Assembly (NCBI GenBank): GCA_007134115.1
Contig: SLLK01000085.1
Coordinates: 1-8,092, forward strand
Origin: Gammaproteobacteria bacterium
GTDB taxonomy: Bacteria > Pseudomonadota > Gammaproteobacteria > UBA5335 > SLRW01
Length of the DNA stretch: 8,092 nucleotides
Direction of reading: 5' to 3'
The position numbers and the translations under genes were made by a program. Positions 5,399 to 8,092 of this stretch are shown here, piece by piece. Under the pieces are notes generated by a model, which worked only from the letters and a program-made list of their open reading frames with translations, ran no database searches and was not told where the DNA came from. Position 1 is the stretch's first letter. The number at the start of each line of letters is the position of its first letter.

Positions 5399-7117
5399 AT
5401 GAAAATACCCGCCCGAGACAAATACCGGTCATTTACGCCGGTGGATTTGCCTGACCGGCAATGGCCCTCCCGTGTGATCGAACAGGCGCCGACCTGGTGC
5501 AGCGTGGATTTGCGCGACGGTAATCAGGCCCTGATCGACCCCATGGATATCAAGCGCAAGCGCCGCATGTTCGAGAAGCTGGTGGCTTTGGGCTTCAAGG
5601 AAATCGAAGTGGGTTTTCCGGCCGCATCGCAGACGGATTTCGATTTTGTCCGCCTGTTGATCGAAGAAGACCTGATTCCCGAAGATGTGACCGTGCAGGT
5701 GCTGACCCAGGCGCGCGAGGAGTTGATCCGGCGCAGTTTCGAATCTTTGCGCGGCGTGCACCGGGCGATTGTGCATCTGTATAACTCCACCTCTACCGTG
5801 CAGCGCGAAGTGGTGTTCGGCATGGATCGGCCGGGAATCGTCGGTATTGCCGTGGAAGGCGCCAAAATCGTTCGTGACGAGGCGGCACGCTATCCCGACA
5901 CCGACTGGGTCTTCCAGTATTCACCGGAAAGCTTTACCGGTACCGAGCTGGATTTTGCGGTGGAGATTTGCGATGCAGTCACTGAGGTGTGGCAGCCTAC
6001 CCCTGATCACCCGGTGATTCTCAATTTGCCCGCGACGGTGGAGATGTCGACGCCGAATATCTATGCCGACCAGATTGAATGGTTCGGTCGCCATGTGGCA
6101 CGCCGCGACAGCGTGTTGATTAGTCTGCACCCGCACAATGATCGCGGTACCGCGGTGGCGGCGGCGGAGCTGGGCGTGATGGCCGGTGCCGACCGGGTCG
6201 AGGGCACCCTGTTCGGTAACGGGGAGCGTACCGGCAATGTGGATATTGTGACCCTGGCGCTCAATCTCTTCACCCAGGGGGTGGAGCCGCAGCTGGATTT
6301 TTCGTCAATCAACGATGTGGTGCAGACGGCCGAGTACTGCAATCGCCTGCCGGTGCATCCACGGCATCCCTATGCCGGTGATCTCGTGTTTACCGCCTTC
6401 TCGGGTTCCCATCAGGATGCCATCAAGAAGGGTTTTGCCGCGCGCGCCGTGGATGATATGTGGGAAGTCCCTTATCTGCCCATCGATCCGCGCGATGTGG
6501 GCCGCACCTACGAGGCGGTGATCCGTATCAACAGTCAGTCCGGCAAGGGCGGGGTGGCCTACCTGATGGAGCGCGACCACGGCTTCCTGTTGCCGCGGCG
6601 TTTGCAGATCGAGTTCAGCCAGGTGGTGCAGGGCATTACCGATGTCTCCGGGCGCGAGATTCGCTCCGACGAGCTGTGGTCGGTGTTCCGTGACGAGTAC
6701 CTGGGTGACGGCGGTCACTTCAAGCTGGTGCGTTACCAGAACGATCCGGGCAGCGACGATGGTGAGCTCGATACGGTGGTCGCCACAGTCAGGGAAAACG
6801 GCGTGGAGCACGAGATTCGCGGTACCGGCAACGGGCCCATCGATGCCTTCGTCAATGCCTTGCGCGAGGGTTTGCAGTTGTGCCCGGAAGTGCTTGGCTA
6901 CCACGAGCACGCCGTGGGCAGCGGCGCTGATGCGTCAGCAGTGGCCTATCTCGAGGTGCAGCCGCGCCTGGGTCAGCCCCTGTACGGCGTGGGCATGCAC
7001 GCCAATATCGTGACGGCTTCCCTGCGGGCGGTGATCAGTGCGGTCAATCGTTCGGTACAGCGTGACGGGATCACGGGGGTGCGCCACGCGCCTGAAGAGG
7101 CCTCCGGCCAGAATTGA
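5399..7117 (+). CDS. leuA: 2-isopropylmalate synthase (alpha-isopropylmalate synthase, long form)
   Basis: A 572-residue enzyme joining acetyl-CoA and 2-oxoisovalerate to give 2-isopropylmalate, the first committed step of leucine synthesis, in the cytoplasm. The TIM-barrel domain carries WCSVDLRDGNQAL (33-45) with Arg39 and metal ligand Asp40; Glu177 in SPESFTG; the HxH metal site LHPHNDRG (His244, His246); and LFGNGERTGN (271-280) ending in ligand Asn280. His338 (SGSH) and Tyr371 (GRTY) match the linker catalytic residues known from M. tuberculosis LeuA. The C-terminal part (about 435-560) is the LeuA allosteric domain that senses leucine. Length and N-terminus (KYRSFTPVDLPDRQWPS) fit the Pseudomonas/actinobacterial type rather than the shorter E. 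coli form. ATG 5399 has GAGG 9 bases upstream. The long leader with a Leu-rich frame suggests leucine control besides feedback inhibition. It stands alone, without leuBCD. Confidence 0.97.
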   Translation: MKIPARDKYRSFTPVDLPDRQWPSRVIEQAPTWCSVDLRDGNQALIDPMDIKRKRRMFEKLVALGFKEIEVGFPAASQTDFDFVRLLIEEDLIPEDVTVQVLTQAREELIRRSFESLRGVHRAIVHLYNSTSTVQREVVFGMDRPGIVGIAVEGAKIVRDEAARYPDTDWVFQYSPESFTGTELDFAVEICDAVTEVWQPTPDHPVILNLPATVEMSTPNIYADQIEWFGRHVARRDSVLISLHPHNDRGTAVAAAELGVMAGADRVEGTLFGNGERTGNVDIVTLALNLFTQGVEPQLDFSSINDVVQTAEYCNRLPVHPRHPYAGDLVFTAFSGSHQDAIKKGFAARAVDDMWEVPYLPIDPRDVGRTYEAVIRINSQSGKGGVAYLMERDHGFLLPRRLQIEFSQVVQGITDVSGREIRSDELWSVFRDEYLGDGGHFKLVRYQNDPGSDDGELDTVVATVRENGVEHEIRGTGNGPIDAFVNALREGLQLCPEVLGYHEHAVGSGADASAVAYLEVQPRLGQPLYGVGMHANIVTASLRAVISAVNRSVQRDGITGVRHAPEEASGQN

Positions 7118-7145
7118 AGCTGCGGCGGGGTCCCGGTCCATACTG

Positions 7146-7577
7146 TCAGGCAAGAAAGCGATGGCGGTGCGCCGCCGGCGGCAGCGGGCAGGTGTGGAGA
7201 CGGCCGTACCAGCGGTAGCGATTGCGCGCGACCCTGTTGTAGATGCCGTCACGCAACGGCCGCGGGACCCGTCGCGCAAGCTGGGCCAGCCAGCGCCACG
7301 GCCAGGTGAGTTCGCGGGCCATCCGCAGGGCGGCGTCGCTGTGCGTATAGAGACGACCGTTGTCGATGAACACAAAGGTTGTGAGCTGGTCAGGGTGGAA
7401 GCCGTGGCGATGGAGCAGCGAACTGCCCGTGGCCGACTCCGCGCTGACAAAGCGCAGGCGCGGGCGGCGTTCGTGACGCAGCATGAACGCCACCCAGCCG
7501 TGACATAGCGGACACAGGCCGTCAAAAACCAGGATCGGTGCGCCGGTGTCGTCGGTCTCAGTCACCGCGAATGGCAT
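7146..7577 (-). CDS. DCC-family (DUF393) putative thiol-disulfide oxidoreductase
   Basis: A 143-residue member of the DCC/DUF393 family, named for its conserved Asp-Cys-Cys. The motif is clear: VFDGLCPLCHG, with Asp19, Cys22 and Cys25, in the thioredoxin-like CxxC arrangement. Other family marks are LRFVSAES (41-48), a TFVFIDNGRLYTHSDAALRMA stretch near 67-87, and PRPLRDGIYNRVARNRYRWYG near 105-125, then a C-terminal CxLP. Redox activity is presumed from CxxC but the biological role of the family is not established. The ATG at 7577 lies 20 bases inside the upstream 63-aa gene, and no Shine-Dalgarno is visible, which points to translational coupling. The gene is convergent with leuA, leaving 28 bases between stops. 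Confidence 0.9.
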   Translation of the reverse strand: MPFAVTETDDTGAPILVFDGLCPLCHGWVAFMLRHERRPRLRFVSAESATGSSLLHRHGFHPDQLTTFVFIDNGRLYTHSDAALRMARELTWPWRWLAQLARRVPRPLRDGIYNRVARNRYRWYGRLHTCPLPPAAHRHRFLA

Positions 7578-7749
7578 CGGCGCTGCGGCGCCGCAACTCG
7601 TCCCTTTTCTCCTGCAATTGCTGTTGCAGGGTGGATTCGGCGAAGGGGTTGCTCAGTATCGGGTTTTGTTTGCCGATGTTGACGCCGAACCACAGGCCCA
7701 GCAGGCCGCCGATCACGACGCTGATCAATACGACTTTCAACTGTTTCAT
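7558..7749 (-). CDS. Small single-helix membrane protein with charged C-terminal helix
   Basis: A 63-residue protein from ATG 7749. The N-terminus KQLKVVLISVVIGGLLGLWFG (from residue 2) forms one signal-anchor-like membrane helix (about 5-23) with glycine-rich packing faces. After a short Asn/Pro-containing linker comes a strongly charged, heptad-like helix (about 40-62, LQQQLQEKRDELRRRS) that could form a coiled coil. The frame is open much further upstream (to 8088), but that part reads through repeats and looks non-coding. Its ribosome binding site is weak (GGGAAA about 8 bases upstream). It overlaps the DCC gene by 20 bases, so the two are probably co-translated, and it may anchor or tether a partner at the inner membrane. 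I do not recognise the family. Confidence 0.75.
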   Translation of the reverse strand: MKQLKVVLISVVIGGLLGLWFGVNIGKQNPILSNPFAESTLQQQLQEKRDELRRRSADAIRGD

Positions 7750-7802
7750 GCCGGATTTTCCCGTTGATGAATAATGACGCCAGTGTAGTGCAGGTCGCCA
7801 CT

Positions 7803-7818
7803 CATTGCATGAGCAATG
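7803..7818. repeat. Perfect 6-bp inverted repeat
   Basis: CATTGC-ATGA-GCAATG, a perfect palindromic hairpin with a 4-base loop, 54-69 bases upstream of the 63-aa gene. It could be an operator site or an RNA hairpin. There is no T-run next to it on either strand. Confidence 0.3.
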
Positions 7819-7856
7819 CCTGCTTGATTGCTTCGTACCCGCAGTGGGCGCCGAGC

Positions 7857-7873
7857 GATACCGAAAACATCGA
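7857..7873 (-). repeat. Degenerate copy A of a CACCGAAAACACCGA-type repeat
   Basis: A 17-base stretch matching 14 of 17 bases with the start of copy C (7961-7987), same orientation. A weaker similarity to copy B in reverse complement extends to about 7885. It is the most decayed of three related copies in this gap. Confidence 0.4.
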
Positions 7874-7899
7874 GCATCAGGAGACGGCTGTTTCGAGTC

Positions 7900-7926
7900 T
7901 TCGGTGAGCACGGTGTTTTCGATGGC
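7900..7926 (+). repeat. Copy B, left arm of an imperfect inverted repeat
   Basis: 27 bases (TTCGGTG...GGTGTTTTCGATGGC) that match the reverse complement of 7961-7987 at 22 of 27 positions. Four of the five mismatches fall together at 7907-7910, leaving a perfect 11-base core CGGTGTTTTCG. The arms are 34 bases apart and could form a large hairpin. Confidence 0.65.
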
Positions 7927-7960
7927 CGATTGAACTGAGGTTGTAGCGTCCCTGACAAGC

Positions 7961-7987
7961 GCCACCGAAAACACCGAAGGCACCGAA
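7961..7987 (-). repeat. Copy C, right arm with three CACCGAA units
   Basis: 27 bases holding CACCGAA three times at 9-base spacing (7963, 7972, 7981), reading TTCGGTGCCTTCGGTG... on the minus strand. Repeats of this nucleotide style often appear as scattered intergenic elements near small mobile-like genes in other genomes (general knowledge, not checked here). It marks the boundary to a less GC-rich tail. Confidence 0.65.
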
Positions 7988-8028
7988 ATAACTTCTTGTA
8001 TGCTCTGAGTTGGATTCCACAGGAGGTG

Positions 8029-8092
8029 GTGTCCGTTGCATATCGTAGAAAAACAGAACAGCTCGCCATGAAGTACCTGAAGAGGCATGGAG
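8029..8092 (+). CDS. Possible 5' end of an unknown gene running off the right edge
   Basis: A frame open from 7939 to the window end reads VSVAYRRKTEQLAMKYLKRHG over its last 21 codons, amphipathic and basic. Start options are GTG 8029 and ATG 8068. A strong AGGAGG lies at 8021-8026, only 2 bases from the GTG but 9 bases from TTG 8036, which opens an 11-codon frame whose TGA overlaps ATG 8068 (ATGA). Too short to identify; real coding and the correct start are unresolved. Confidence 0.25.
   Translation, partial: MSVAYRRKTEQLAMKYLKRHG

Larger units (their letters stand above)
7750..8092. other. 343-bp gene-free region with repeats, ending in a less GC-rich tail
   Basis: Upstream of the 63-aa gene I see no supported gene until the right edge. 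The region holds the 7803-7818 palindrome, the three related repeats at 7857-7987 and, after 7988, about 100 bases with visibly lower GC and codons such as AGA, AAA, ACA and GAA that are unlike the rest of the window. This suggests an insertion point or recently acquired DNA continuing to the right. Confidence 0.5.

Noticed and set aside
5125..5421. 98-residue minus-strand frame upstream of leuA
   Set aside because: It covers the leader hairpins and the leuA start in the opposite sense, with Arg/Ser-rich content typical of shadow frames in GC-rich DNA.
6305..6910. 201-residue minus-strand frame inside leuA
   Set aside because: leuA is well supported over this whole stretch; the opposite frame is open only because of codon bias.
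7118..7145. Terminator between leuA and the DCC gene
   Set aside because: Only a 4-bp GGCC/GGCC pairing inside the leuA end is seen, and no T-run on either strand.
7750..8088. Long minus-strand extension of the 63-aa membrane protein
   Set aside because: It is translated repeat DNA (SVPSVFSV-like), low in coding character, while an internal ATG gives a well-formed membrane anchor.
8029..8092. Start of a YraN-type nuclease gene
   Set aside because: The resemblance of about a dozen residues (EQLAMKYLKRHG) is too short and generic to name a family.

Overview
This is a chromosomal, housekeeping-type window from a high-GC, Gram-negative bacterium, most likely a gammaproteobacterium of the Alcanivorax/Pseudomonas sort. 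The clues are the roughly 570-residue LeuA of the Pseudomonas/actinobacterial type, a rhomboid protease with a C-terminal TPR-like tail, purine-rich Shine-Dalgarno sites and strong G/C third-position bias. The organism call is inference. No rRNA, tRNA, CRISPR array or complete mobile element is visible.

Left part (1-3166). A membrane protein gene entering from the left edge (+) converges on a rhomboid intramembrane protease gene (-), with only 17 bases between the stops. Both proteins are membrane domains followed by a C-terminal helical-repeat module, and the two modules look related. Upstream of the rhomboid, facing the other way, is a 65-aa two-helix membrane protein preceded by four AAACCG-type tandem units.

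Middle (3167-5017). An enoyl-CoA hydratase/isomerase-family gene (-) and a double-hotdog acyl-CoA thioesterase gene (+) diverge from a shared 173-bp promoter region, which suggests a small acyl-CoA module. The crotonase lacks both canonical hydratase glutamates and carries a single acidic residue at the position used by dienoyl-CoA isomerase and 4-chlorobenzoyl-CoA dehalogenase.

leuA region (5018-7117). A 381-bp non-coding leader precedes leuA (2-isopropylmalate synthase, first committed step of leucine synthesis). It contains a possible promoter, a compact three-way-junction fold, a candidate Leu-rich leader peptide ending inside a GC-rich hairpin, and a U-rich run. It looks like a leucine-responsive leader, but I could not find a classical terminator.

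Right part (7118-8092). Convergent with leuA is a two-gene minus-strand unit: a 63-aa single-helix membrane protein overlapping a DCC-family (DUF393) thiol-disulfide oxidoreductase-like gene by 20 bp. Beyond it, 343 bp hold three related CACCGAA-type repeats, two as an imperfect inverted pair, then a less GC-rich tail where a possible gene begins at the edge.
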